DNA of 64,000 bases, taken from Flavobacterium sharifuzzamanii. GTDB taxonomy: Bacteria > Bacteroidota > Bacteroidia > Flavobacteriales > Flavobacteriaceae. Positions within the stretch are counted from its first letter, which is position 1. Every line of letters begins with the position of its first letter. Shown here piece by piece: positions 43,362 through 51,396 of the stretch. The notes under the pieces are model-generated. The model was not told the origin of the DNA, did no database searches, and worked only from the letters and a program-made list of their open reading frames with translations. The position numbers and the translations under genes are program-made. The stretch is from NCBI RefSeq assembly GCF_003254585.1, contig NZ_QJGZ01000035.1, positions 62,001-126,000 on the forward strand, read 5' to 3'.

Positions 43362-43952
43362 ATGAGAACTAGAGATGTAAATAAAGAGGAAATTGTAAAA
43401 CAAAAAGCAATAGAAATGATTGTTACGCAAGGCGTAGAAGGTTTCGGAATGAATCGTCTTGCTAAAGAATGCGGTATTTCTGTTGCGACACTTTATATCT
43501 ATTATTCAGACAAAGAAGATTTGATTCGTAAAATTGGAATTGAAATTGGCCAAAATTTCTTTGAAAAAATGTTTGATGGCTTCTCTACAGATATGTCTTT
43601 TAGAGATGGATTATGCAATCAATGGGAAAATCGCATTTATTTTAATCTAAATTTTGCTCAACAAGCGACCTGTTTTGAACTTTTAAGACATTCTACTCAC
43701 GGCGATGCAATCATACAAGAAGTAACAGGAAAGTACAAACAAATGATGACTGAATTTATGCTTTTGGCCATTGAGCGAAAAGAACTCATTTCTGTCCCTT
43801 ATGAAGTATTTTGGAGTATTGCTTACGGCTCACTTTATTCGCTTCTAGAGTTTCATAGAGATGGAAAATCTATGTCTGGAAAATCTTTCGTTCTTAATGA
43901 CGAGATTAAAAATGAAGCTTTTAATCTGGTTTTAAAAGCACTTACTCCATAA
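43362..43952 (+). CDS. TetR/AcrR family transcriptional repressor
   Basis: A 196-residue regulator. The N-terminal HTH (about 10-55) reads GFGMNRLAKECGISVATLYIYYSDKEDLI, typical for TetR. The rest is a helical ligand-binding domain with no recognised signature. It precedes the Tet(X)-like monooxygenase by 84 bases on the same strand. A near-palindromic operator lies at its own promoter, so it probably controls both genes. The ligand is unknown. Confidence 0.9.
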   Translation: MRTRDVNKEEIVKQKAIEMIVTQGVEGFGMNRLAKECGISVATLYIYYSDKEDLIRKIGIEIGQNFFEKMFDGFSTDMSFRDGLCNQWENRIYFNLNFAQQATCFELLRHSTHGDAIIQEVTGKYKQMMTEFMLLAIERKELISVPYEVFWSIAYGSLYSLLEFHRDGKSMSGKSFVLNDEIKNEAFNLVLKALTP

Positions 43953-43990
43953 ATAAATTCCACTTTCTAAATCTCAAATTCCAAATAATT

Positions 43991-44016
43991 TGTCACTCTG
44001 AGCGAAGTCGAAGAGC
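43991..44016. repeat. CTGAGCGAAGTCGAAG element
   Basis: TGTCACTCTGAGCGAAGTCG, continuing AAGAGC, is preceded by AAATTCCAAATAA-type words. The same two-part arrangement occurs at 62180-62222. It is in the spacer between the TetR gene and the monooxygenase. Confidence 0.65.
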
Positions 44017-44036
44017 AGTTCCAAAAATCAATTTTA

Positions 44037-45194
44037 ATGCAATATCAAAACACAATGAAAACTTCAATTATAGAAAATAAAAAAATAGCCATTATTGGCG
44101 GTGGGCCAGTTGGCCTGACTACAGCTAGAATTTTACAAATTAATGGCGCTGATGTTACGGTTTACGAAAGAGATAGTAATGCACAAGCCAGAACATCAGG
44201 AGGAACTCTCGATATTCACTCCGATTCTGGTCAATATGCGATTCAGAAAGCAGGTTTAATGGATGAATTTTACCAATATGCGAGACCAACTGGAGAAAAA
44301 ATGGCTGACATAGATGGAAATATTACTTCTGATGAAATGCCAAACGAAACCAATGCCTTTTCACGTCCAGAAATTGATCGAAATGATCTTAGAAAAATTA
44401 TGCTGGACAATCTTAAAGAAAATACCGTTGTCTGGGACTGTCAATTGATTAATCTCGAAAAACATGAAAACCAATATATTTTGGAATTCAAAAACGGTAC
44501 AAAAACAACTGCAGATTTTGTTATTGTAGCAAATGGAGGAAGATCAAACGCCAGAAAATTTGTGAGCGATCAGGAACCACAACTTTCAGGAACATATATT
44601 ATTCAAGGCGAAATTGTAAATCCGGATCAAGATTATCCTGAATTTAAACCGAAATACGGAAACGGAAATGTTATGGCAATGGGCGAACATAAAATGTTTT
44701 ACACACATACTATGCGTGATGGTTCTGTTCATTTTGGAGTTTCTTTTAAAGCAGATGAAGATTGGGTTTCGAACCACGGAATTAATTTTGAAGACGATCA
44801 ATCTGTAATTTCTTTTTTAAACGAAACTTTCGAGAATTGGGGTGACGATTATAAAAAATTCTTTGCTGTTTCTACTGAATTTTCTGGTTTGCCTTTAAGA
44901 TTATTTTCTTTAGAAGAACCTTGGAAAGAACATTCAAATATTACGCTTGTTGGCGACGCAGCTCACTTAATGCCACCATTTGCCGGTGAAGGCGTAAATA
45001 TGGGACTATTTGATGCTTTTCATTTAACCGAAAATCTAACCAACGGAAAATTTGAAACCATTGACGAAGCAATTGCTGATTACGAAAAGAAAATGTTTGG
45101 TTACGCATTAGAAGCGCAACGTATGACAAAGAAAATGGAAGATTTACTGCATTCCGATATTGTTGCCGAAGATATTTTGAATAGTAGGTTTTAG
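44037..45194 (+). CDS. Tet(X)-like FAD-dependent monooxygenase
   Basis: A 385-residue class A flavoprotein monooxygenase. It has the FAD-binding IAIIGGGPVGLTTARIL (about 17-33), YERDSNAQART, SGGTLDIHSDSGQ, the NDLRKIML segment, VIVANGGRSNARKFV and the second FAD motif LVGDAAHLMPPFAGEGVNMGLFDA (about 304-327). It resembles Tet(X), which hydroxylates and inactivates tetracyclines, across its full length, far closer than generic PHBH-type enzymes. A Gln matching Tet(X) Q192 (IIQGEI) and the His of SVHFGVSFK (H234) are present, but the Arg equivalent to R213 is not obvious (GNGNVMA instead of NGNRLMA). So tetracycline activity is possible but unproven. ATG at 44037; MKTSIIENK at 44055 is an alternative start. 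Confidence 0.88.
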   Translation: MQYQNTMKTSIIENKKIAIIGGGPVGLTTARILQINGADVTVYERDSNAQARTSGGTLDIHSDSGQYAIQKAGLMDEFYQYARPTGEKMADIDGNITSDEMPNETNAFSRPEIDRNDLRKIMLDNLKENTVVWDCQLINLEKHENQYILEFKNGTKTTADFVIVANGGRSNARKFVSDQEPQLSGTYIIQGEIVNPDQDYPEFKPKYGNGNVMAMGEHKMFYTHTMRDGSVHFGVSFKADEDWVSNHGINFEDDQSVISFLNETFENWGDDYKKFFAVSTEFSGLPLRLFSLEEPWKEHSNITLVGDAAHLMPPFAGEGVNMGLFDAFHLTENLTNGKFETIDEAIADYEKKMFGYALEAQRMTKKMEDLLHSDIVAEDILNSRF

Positions 45195-45210
45195 CGATTA
45201 CTAAAACTAA

Positions 45211-45237
45211 TTTGAGTATTTTTTTTCAATATCTTTG
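45211..45237 (+). promoter_or_regulatory. Promoter before the small orphan gene
   Basis: TTTG (45211-45214) and TATCTTTG (45230-45237), with a shorter than usual 15-base spacer, precede the ATG at 45263 by 25 bases. Confidence 0.5.
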
Positions 45238-45262
45238 AAAGATTAAAACTACAATTAAAATT

Positions 45263-45634
45263 ATGGAGTCAAAACAATCGCTTGATATTTTTGGAGAATT
45301 CTTAGTTAAAAATCTAAGAGACAAAGGAATTGAGAATACCGAAACTCTTTTAAACCATAAATCTAAAGCACCATCAAATTTAAAATTGCAAACTGAAATT
45401 AGTCAATTTAATGAATCACAAAAAGAACTAATCAAAGAAATTGTCATTAAAAGTATTGATGTAGCAATTCATGATTTTCTTTTTTCATTACAAGAATTAG
45501 CTGATTTTCAAAACAATATTCAAATATCTGTAAATGGCGAAAATATTGTTGAACTTAGCGATGGAATTCATGGAGAATCTTATTCAGAAAATGGATGGAA
45601 TGCTAAATTTAGTAAGTATGGATCAAAAGAATAA
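45263..45634 (+). CDS. Small hypothetical protein, family not recognised
   Basis: A 123-residue soluble protein. The N-terminal half is helical (LDIFGEFLVKNLRDKGIEN, then QKELIKEIVIKSIDVAIHDFLFSLQEL). The C-terminal part has a beta pattern ending in an acidic stretch and GWNAKFSKYG. No export signal. The size and composition resemble immunity-type or small regulatory proteins, but no partner toxin is visible beside it. Its own -7 box supports expression. Confidence 0.55.
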   Translation: MESKQSLDIFGEFLVKNLRDKGIENTETLLNHKSKAPSNLKLQTEISQFNESQKELIKEIVIKSIDVAIHDFLFSLQELADFQNNIQISVNGENIVELSDGIHGESYSENGWNAKFSKYGSKE

Positions 45635-45686
45635 ATTCAAAAGCACATAACGAAAAGGTATAAGAATTTTAAGTACGATAAATGGA

Positions 45687-45746
45687 AAAGCTCCAGTCGA
45701 GCGACATAATCAGATCTAAGATAATATGTCGCTCCGCTGGAGCTTT
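45687..45746. repeat. GCTCCAG / CGACATA inverted repeat
   Basis: AAAGCTCCAG(T)CGAGCGACATA (45687-45708) pairs with its complement at 45725-45746 apart from the central positions, around a 16-base loop. It lies between the small orphan gene and the guaB terminator. Confidence 0.75.
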
Positions 45747-45801
45747 ATATTGTAAACGTCTCATTTTCTCTATAAATATTTCGCTTCTCCAAAGCTTATA
45801 A

Positions 45802-45837
45802 AAAAAGGAGTTGTCTTTTTGAAACAACTCCTTTTTA
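45802..45837. terminator. Bidirectional terminator at the end of guaB
   Basis: AAAAGGAGTTGT (45803-45814) pairs with ACAACTCCTTTT (45824-45835) around a 9-base loop, with A and T runs on both sides. It lies 19 bases past the guaB stop on the minus strand and could also stop plus-strand transcripts. Confidence 0.85.
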
Positions 45838-45855
45838 TTTATGGTACACCCTAAA

Positions 45856-47328
45856 TTATCTAGAATAATTTGGAGCTTCTTTTGTAATTGTTACGTTATG
45901 TGGGTGGCTTTCAGTGATTCCGCTTGAAGTGATTCTCACGAAACGTCCTGTCTCCTGTAAAGTAGGAATATCTTTTGAACCACAGTATCCCATTCCTGCG
46001 CGAAGACCTCCAATAAATTGAAGCATACTTTCGTTTAATTCTCCTTTGTAAGGAACACGTCCAACAATTCCTTCTGGAACTAATTTCTTAACGTCGTCTT
46101 CAACATCTTGGAAATAACGGTCTTTAGATCCTGTTTGCATTGCTTCAACAGATCCCATTCCGCGGTATGATTTGAATTTTCTTCCTTCAAAAATGATAGT
46201 TTCTCCTGGAGATTCTTTTGTTCCTGCTAATAATGAACCTAACATTACACAGTCAGCACCTGCAGCGATTGCTTTAGGAATATCTCCTGTATAACGAATT
46301 CCACCATCAGCGATAACTGGAACTCCAGTTCCTTTGATAGCCGCAGCAACTTCTAAAACTGCAGAGAATTGTGGAAAACCAACACCGGCAACGATACGTG
46401 TAGTACAGATAGAACCTGGTCCGATTCCAACTTTTACTCCGTCAGCACCATTTTCTACTAAATATTTAGCAGCTTCTGGCGTTGCAATGTTTCCAACCAC
46501 TACGTCTATTTGAGGGAATTTTGATTTTACTTCTTTCAGTACATTCACAACACCTTCAGTATGTCCGTGAGCTGTATCAATAATAATTGCATCTACACCA
46601 GCAGCAACCAAAGCTTCAGCTCTTTGAACTGCGTCTCCAGTAACTCCAATTGCAGCAGCAACTCTTAAACGACCAAAGCTATCTTTATTAGCGATTGGTT
46701 TTTGAGTTAATTTTGTAATATCTCTAAAAGTAATTAAACCAACTAATTCATTTTGAGCATTTACAACTGGTAATTTTTCGATTTTATGGCCTTGCAAAAC
46801 CACTTCTGCTTGTTCAAGTGAAGTTCCTTCAGCAACAGTTACTAAGTTTTGGCTTGTCATAACCTCTGCAATAGGTCTTGCTCCGTTTTTTTCGAAACGT
46901 AAATCACGGTTTGTAACAATACCTTTTAAGATTTTGTTTTCGTCAACGATTGGAATACCACCGATTCCGAATTCTTTCATAGCGTTTTTAGCGTCAGCAA
47001 TTGTAGAGTTCATTGGTAATGTTACCGGATCGATAATCATACCTGCTTCAGCACGTTTTACTTTTCGAACTTTTCCTGCTTGCTGTTCGATAGTCATATT
47101 TTTATGTAAAACACCAATACCGCCTTCTTGTGCCATAGCGATTGCCATTGCACTTTCTGTAACTGTATCCATCGCAGCTGATACAATTGGAACGTTTAAT
47201 GTAATGTTTCTTGAGAATCTTGATTTAATGCTCACTTCGCGAGGAAGCACATTCGAGTAGTTAGGTACTAATAATACATCGTCGTAAGTTAAACCTTCGC
47301 CGATAATCTTGGAGTTGTGTGCTATCAT
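45856..47328 (-). CDS. guaB: IMP dehydrogenase
   Basis: A 490-residue enzyme that makes XMP from IMP with NAD, the first committed step to GMP. The catalytic loop is GIGPGSICTTRIVAGVGFPQ with its Cys, and the TIM-barrel domain is split by two CBS domains (about 95-205, PIVDENKILKGIVTNRDL and PVVNAQNELVGLITFRDI). The flap GSKDRYFQ and the C-terminal YKGEL are also present. Length is standard. Stands alone with its own terminator and -7 box; purA, the other branch from IMP, is 5 kb away. Confidence 0.97.
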   Translation of the reverse strand: MIAHNSKIIGEGLTYDDVLLVPNYSNVLPREVSIKSRFSRNITLNVPIVSAAMDTVTESAMAIAMAQEGGIGVLHKNMTIEQQAGKVRKVKRAEAGMIIDPVTLPMNSTIADAKNAMKEFGIGGIPIVDENKILKGIVTNRDLRFEKNGARPIAEVMTSQNLVTVAEGTSLEQAEVVLQGHKIEKLPVVNAQNELVGLITFRDITKLTQKPIANKDSFGRLRVAAAIGVTGDAVQRAEALVAAGVDAIIIDTAHGHTEGVVNVLKEVKSKFPQIDVVVGNIATPEAAKYLVENGADGVKVGIGPGSICTTRIVAGVGFPQFSAVLEVAAAIKGTGVPVIADGGIRYTGDIPKAIAAGADCVMLGSLLAGTKESPGETIIFEGRKFKSYRGMGSVEAMQTGSKDRYFQDVEDDVKKLVPEGIVGRVPYKGELNESMLQFIGGLRAGMGYCGSKDIPTLQETGRFVRITSSGITESHPHNVTITKEAPNYSR

Positions 47329-47354
47329 GGTGCAATTTCTAGTTGAATTGCGTG

Positions 47355-47362
47355 CAAATATA
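47355..47362 (-). promoter_or_regulatory. -7 box of guaB
   Basis: TATATTTG on the minus strand, a perfect TAnnTTTG, lies 27 bases before the guaB ATG. No convincing -33 element at standard distance. Confidence 0.55.
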
Positions 47363-47447
47363 GGGAATAAATTGCTAACTTGAATACTAACTTATTCATA
47401 AATTTAACTTTACAGGAAAAGTCTTTCAAATTAAATTCCAATTTTTT

Positions 47448-47514
47448 AAATTCCAAATTCCAAGTTAGATCGAAAAAAAAGCTTCGCTTTTTAGGAGTTT
47501 GGAATTTGGAATTT
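47448..47514. repeat. AAATTCCAAATTCCAA inverted repeat, likely terminator
   Basis: Arms at 47448-47463 and 47499-47514 are exactly complementary, with a small GC hairpin (AAGC TTC GCTT) in the middle. It lies 9 bases past the stop of the DUF5723 gene. The same word fills 426-770. Confidence 0.75.
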
Positions 47515-47522
47515 ATCTATTT

Positions 47523-48917
47523 TCATTCTTTGTCTTGAAAAACAAAGTTGATTCCGAGCTGAAAGGCCGCACTACTAGCTTTGGAGATATCTTTATATTC
47601 TAAAACATTATTGACCAGAGCATAAATATTTACGGGACCAATTGTTCCTGCAAGCCCTAAACCAATATTTGTACTTGAAAAAGTGTCTAAAGTATAAGTT
47701 GCTTTAAAATCTAATTTCTTAAAAATATTTCTTCTGTAAAAAGCCGTTAATGCAAATAAGGGTGTTCTAGGCGCAGACATTGCAAAAAGCTGTGCTCCTA
47801 CTGCATTTTTATAATATGTATTAACTTTTCCATGACAATTACATTCGTCATCAGGGCGCGCTTCACCAAACGAATATTGAATGGAAGAATAAAACTTTGT
47901 TGGACGCCAAGTGGTATACTTATTATAAAGTGTATCTCTTGGTATTGCTTTGTCAAATTCGTCAAATACATTTTCCGGATCATCTGAACCTAAGAAATCA
48001 GGATTAGCACCATTGTATTGGTAAGTTCCTTTATAGGTAAGGGTTTCTATGTCTTTAGTCTGCCTTACAAAACCTAGATCTATAATACTCGCCGTTAGCT
48101 GCAAATTGTCTTTTATATAATAGGTAATTCCTGCATCGACGCCAAAACCTAAGCTTCCTTTAAAAAAAGTATTATTGGCAATATCACGCGCTATATTTCC
48201 TTCGTACTCATCTTTGGTAAAACTTGCAATTCCAGAGGTTTTTAGTTCTAAATTGGAAGAAATAACCTGATTGTAAAGGTTTGGAGTTCCGGACTCTTGT
48301 CCTGTATAAATGTATCCCGAATTTTTTGTTGAAGTAGCATTTGCACCGCTTGAATAGATTTTGGCGCGTCCTCCGTAAACAAATTTATCATTGACTTTTT
48401 TGTGGAAACCTACATGAAATACAGAAAGCACTTCGGCTTTCATGTTTAAATCACCCAAATTAAATGATTTTCCGATATAATCCCTATTTCCGTTTAAGGC
48501 CAGTAAGGCTAAATCTTTTGGAACAAACATAAAGAAATCAAATTCCTGATACAAGCCAAAAGAAACATATGAACGGCTTTCTCTTCCTCCAATTCTAAAT
48601 CCGCCAGAAAATATTTCAAGCTGCTGATTGGTCACTACTTTATCATTGCTAGAAGATTTATTGACAACATCTCTCACTTTTTGATTAAAATCGACTCCAT
48701 TATTTGAAAACAAATCATAAGCTGAGAAACTGCTAGAACCTACATTTGCCGAAATTCCAGATAAAACTGGAAATCCGAAATAATATTTATACGAAACATC
48801 AGCTCCCGGATTTACAAGTGAAGATTGCGGAATTGAAGTGAAATTATATAACAGCTCTCTGTTTTGAGCAAAACAAAAAAGATGAAAAAACAAGCAAAGG
48901 ATTAGCGTTTTTCTCAT
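47523..48917 (-). CDS. DUF5723 family outer-membrane beta barrel
   Basis: A 464-residue protein with a signal peptide (about 1-17, ending CFAQ), then a beta-strand pattern with repeated aromatic girdles (YYFGFPVLSGISANVGSSSFS, GGRESRSYVSFGLYQEFDFF), closing with LGINFVFQDK. The FxGFPxLxxxxxxxxxxxFxxxDLF start is characteristic of DUF5723 in Bacteroidota. Its start overlaps the upstream lipoprotein gene by 4 bases, so both are made together, probably as an envelope pair. Ligand unknown. Confidence 0.8.
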   Translation of the reverse strand: MRKTLILCLFFHLFCFAQNRELLYNFTSIPQSSLVNPGADVSYKYYFGFPVLSGISANVGSSSFSAYDLFSNNGVDFNQKVRDVVNKSSSNDKVVTNQQLEIFSGGFRIGGRESRSYVSFGLYQEFDFFMFVPKDLALLALNGNRDYIGKSFNLGDLNMKAEVLSVFHVGFHKKVNDKFVYGGRAKIYSSGANATSTKNSGYIYTGQESGTPNLYNQVISSNLELKTSGIASFTKDEYEGNIARDIANNTFFKGSLGFGVDAGITYYIKDNLQLTASIIDLGFVRQTKDIETLTYKGTYQYNGANPDFLGSDDPENVFDEFDKAIPRDTLYNKYTTWRPTKFYSSIQYSFGEARPDDECNCHGKVNTYYKNAVGAQLFAMSAPRTPLFALTAFYRRNIFKKLDFKATYTLDTFSSTNIGLGLAGTIGPVNIYALVNNVLEYKDISKASSAAFQLGINFVFQDKE

Positions 48918-49465
48918 TCAATTTCTAAATAAGCAGTTGCACTTGATCTTAATTTTAAATTTCCTACACTTCCACTATTCAATGGAGGTCCGGCAGTAAT
49001 TATTACTACAAAGCCAATTTTTTGTGTCTGTTTTAAAAGATCTAATCGCGCGTTTTCGAAAACTTCTGTAGGGTATTTTATAACATTTGGCGTTCCTTTA
49101 TAAGATGGAACTGTAAAAGATATCGTTTGTAAAATCTGATTTTTTTCGTTCAGTAAAAGCATATTTAAGACGAAAGCACGGTCTATACTGTTTTCAATTT
49201 CAAAATCAAACTCTGCTTTTTTAAGACGTTCAGTAAAAAACTTATTCTTAAAAATGTCAAAATCTCTATAATCGTACCCAATATTGGTACCACCATCGTC
49301 TACAAGTCGGTTTGCCGGAATATCAAAATAAGCAAGATTTGCCACAAATACAGGCTCTAGCTTAAAATCGTTTATCTGATCAAAATCTAAATCACTTGAG
49401 CAGGAAAACAATAAAAAGACTGAAAATAATATACTTGAAATTCTACTTAGCGAACTTAATCTCAT
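48914..49465 (-). CDS. Hypothetical lipoprotein
   Basis: A 183-residue lipoprotein (lipobox LLFSC, Cys at about 22) with no other recognised domain. The rest is mostly beta (FVANLAYFDIP, QTISFTVPSY, GFVVIITAGPP, AYLEIE), suggesting an immunoglobulin-like or sandwich fold. It precedes the DUF5723 barrel with an ATGA overlap, so the two likely act together at the outer membrane. Confidence 0.7.
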   Translation of the reverse strand: MRLSSLSRISSILFSVFLLFSCSSDLDFDQINDFKLEPVFVANLAYFDIPANRLVDDGGTNIGYDYRDFDIFKNKFFTERLKKAEFDFEIENSIDRAFVLNMLLLNEKNQILQTISFTVPSYKGTPNVIKYPTEVFENARLDLLKQTQKIGFVVIITAGPPLNSGSVGNLKLRSSATAYLEIE

Positions 49466-49543
49466 AAGAAATGTTATATCAATACTAAATGTAACGCATT
49501 TGTGTTTACATTCACGATCTAAGGTAAGAAAAATAACTATTTT

Positions 49544-50410
49544 TTAATGAAACTTTCCAAACAATTTTGAAGCTTCGTTGTAAGCGCTTTCGAAGCTAAG
49601 AGAATTAAGTCCTGTTATTTTTTTATTTGCAGTAAAATAAGAAACGAGCTTTTCTGTCGGCATATTTCCTGTAAGTTTATCGGTTGCCATTGGACAGCCT
49701 CCAAAACCTTGAATAGCGCCGTCAAAACGAGTACAGCCTGCTTTTGCAGCCGCATCGATTTTTTCGAACCAGCTTTCTGGCGTTGTATGTAAATGAGCAC
49801 CAAATTCAATTTCAGGATATTTCGCAATTAAATCTGAAAATAAATACGTGATTACTTCTGGCGTAGAAGTTCCCACAGTATCAGAAAGTGATAGGATTTT
49901 CACGCCCATTCCTGCCAATTTCTCGGTCCACTCGCCTACAATTTCAACATTCCACGGGTCTCCGTACGGATTTCCAAACCCCATTGAAAGATATGTTACT
50001 ACTTCTTTGTTTTTCTTATCAGCTACTTCAAGAATTTCTTCAAGCGTAACTAAAGATTCTGCAATGGTTTTGTGCGTATTACGCATCTGAAAGTTCTCAG
50101 AAATAGAAAATGGAAAACCTAGATACTGAATCTGTTCGTAGTTTGCAGCTGTTATCGCACCTTGTGTGTTGGCAATAATAGAAAGCAGTTTGCTTGTTGT
50201 CTGCGAAAGGTCTAATTGCGCCAAAACCTCAGCTGTATCCTGCATCTGCGGAATAGCTTTTGGGGAAACAAAACTTCCAAAATCAATGGTATCAAAGCCC
50301 ACTCGCAGCAAAGCTTGTATGTAGGTAACTTTATTTTTTGTTGGAATAAAATCCTTAATGCCTTGCATGGCATCTCGAGGGCATTCGATGATTTTGATTT
50401 CTTTACTCAA
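49544..50410 (-). CDS. Hydroxymethylglutaryl-CoA lyase
   Basis: A 288-residue TIM-barrel enzyme that splits HMG-CoA to acetyl-CoA and acetoacetate, the last step of leucine breakdown. Seen are IIECPRDAMQG, GFDTIDFGSFVSPKAIPQM, the metal-binding FGAHLHT and FDGAIQGFGGCPMATDKLTGNMPTE with the catalytic Cys. It starts at TTG (50410): an in-frame stop lies two codons upstream and the first ATG would remove the IECPRDA strand. Stands alone; no other leucine genes nearby. A related HMGL-like lyase activity cannot be ruled out. Confidence 0.9.
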   Translation of the reverse strand: MSKEIKIIECPRDAMQGIKDFIPTKNKVTYIQALLRVGFDTIDFGSFVSPKAIPQMQDTAEVLAQLDLSQTTSKLLSIIANTQGAITAANYEQIQYLGFPFSISENFQMRNTHKTIAESLVTLEEILEVADKKNKEVVTYLSMGFGNPYGDPWNVEIVGEWTEKLAGMGVKILSLSDTVGTSTPEVITYLFSDLIAKYPEIEFGAHLHTTPESWFEKIDAAAKAGCTRFDGAIQGFGGCPMATDKLTGNMPTEKLVSYFTANKKITGLNSLSFESAYNEASKLFGKFH

Positions 50411-50547
50411 AGCTTATTCTTTTGTAAAGGCTAAGTTAGTTTCTTTTTTAATGAAATAAAAATTATGTTTTTTTTTAAAACCATATAAGTCATATAAGTT
50501 CATTTAATAGCATTCTAAAATCTGCCGTTCAAGATTACACATTCTGA

Positions 50548-50640
50548 ATTGTAGAGACGCACTGTAGTGCGTCTACACAAAGGGAATCCGCAATGCTGAA
50601 AATACTGGACATGAGACGCACTGCAGTGCGCCTCTACAAT
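50548..50640. repeat. MITE-like element with GTAGAGACGCACTG arms
   Basis: A 93-base element bounded by ATTGTAGAG and CTCTACAAT. Each end carries its own short palindrome (GACGCACTGTAGTGCGTC on the left, GCGCACTGCAGTGCGC on the right). The outer 24 bases of the two ends match in 22 positions. The centre is unrelated. It encodes nothing. Confidence 0.8.
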
Positions 50641-50675
50641 CTATCATAAAACTGCACAAAAATCGAAACGTAAAA

Positions 50676-50747
50676 TTATTACCGAAAAATGTAATACTTT
50701 AAATTATTACCGAAAAACGTAATAATTATTTTTATTCCTTATATTTG
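50676..50747 (+). promoter_or_regulatory. Double palindromic operator and promoter of satD
   Basis: Two copies of TTATTAC-n8-GTAATA (50676-50697 and 50704-50725, the second perfectly symmetric, centres 28 bases apart, spacer CGAAAAAY in both) sit directly upstream of the -7 box TATATTTG (50740-50747). The second operator occupies the -33 region. This fits repression by a dimeric HTH protein, plausibly SatD itself. Confidence 0.7.
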
Positions 50748-50784
50748 TAATAGAAAGTTTATTGTTTTTAATTATATTTGATTT

Positions 50785-51396
50785 ATGACTAGTGTAATTA
50801 CAGGTGACATAATTGGTTCAAGACAACAATCTGAACATTGGGTTGAAGATTTAAAAAAAATCTTGGCTCCCTTTGGTCATACGCCAAGTCAGTGGGAGAT
50901 TTATCGTGGAGACGAATTTCAAGTTGAAGTCAGTAATCCCGAAGATGCTTTGTTAACTGCTATTTTGGTAAAAGCACATTTAAGAGCCATTAAATCTGAT
51001 GCCCGAATGAGCATTGGTTTTGGAGATAAAACGCACAATGCTGAAAGAATTTCTGAAAGCAATGGTGCTGCTTTTGTACACTCGGGAGAACTTTTTGAAA
51101 CTTTAAAAAAGCAGAAAATCACATTAGCCCTTCGAACAGGAAATGCTGATTTTGATGAAAAAATAAACTTAATGCTACAGCTAGCATTGACCTTTATGGA
51201 CAATTGGCTGGTACAATCGGCAGAATTTGTTGCTGTTGCAATTGAAAATCCAACTTTGTCTCAAGAAGAATTAGGAAAAAAATTAGGCATTAATCAAGCT
51301 GCTGTCAGCCGAAGACAAAAACGCGCTCAGTTTGATTTAGTAATGAATTTAGATCAATATTTTAGAAAACAAATAAAACAACTTACAGCCCCATGA
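50785..51396 (+). CDS. SatD family protein: palm-like N-terminus with C-terminal HTH
   Basis: A 203-residue protein of the SatD family. The N-terminal half shows, in order, VITGDIIGSR (Asp8 at a strand end), YRGDEFQVE (GDEF at 42-45) and RMSIGFG (75-80). This is the order and spacing of motifs in GGDEF/palm nucleotidyl cyclases (first Asp, GGDEF hairpin, SIG strand). The C-terminus is a helix-turn-helix (about 158-182, LSQEELGKKLGINQAAVSRR). I infer a cyclase- or polymerase-like domain joined to a DNA-binding domain; neither activity is shown. Two palindromes sit at its promoter. It overlaps the DUF3307 gene by 4 bases (ATGA). Confidence 0.75.
   Translation: MTSVITGDIIGSRQQSEHWVEDLKKILAPFGHTPSQWEIYRGDEFQVEVSNPEDALLTAILVKAHLRAIKSDARMSIGFGDKTHNAERISESNGAAFVHSGELFETLKKQKITLALRTGNADFDEKINLMLQLALTFMDNWLVQSAEFVAVAIENPTLSQEELGKKLGINQAAVSRRQKRAQFDLVMNLDQYFRKQIKQLTAP

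Larger units (their letters stand above)
50411..50784. other. 374-base spacer: MITE-like element, two operators, two -7 boxes
   Basis: Between HMG-CoA lyase and satD, no gene. Left to right: AT-rich stretch, the MITE-like palindrome (50548-50640), then two spaced TTATTAC-n8-GTAATA palindromes (50676-50697 and 50704-50725), then TATATTTG -7 boxes at 50740-50747 and 50773-50780. Confidence 0.75.
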
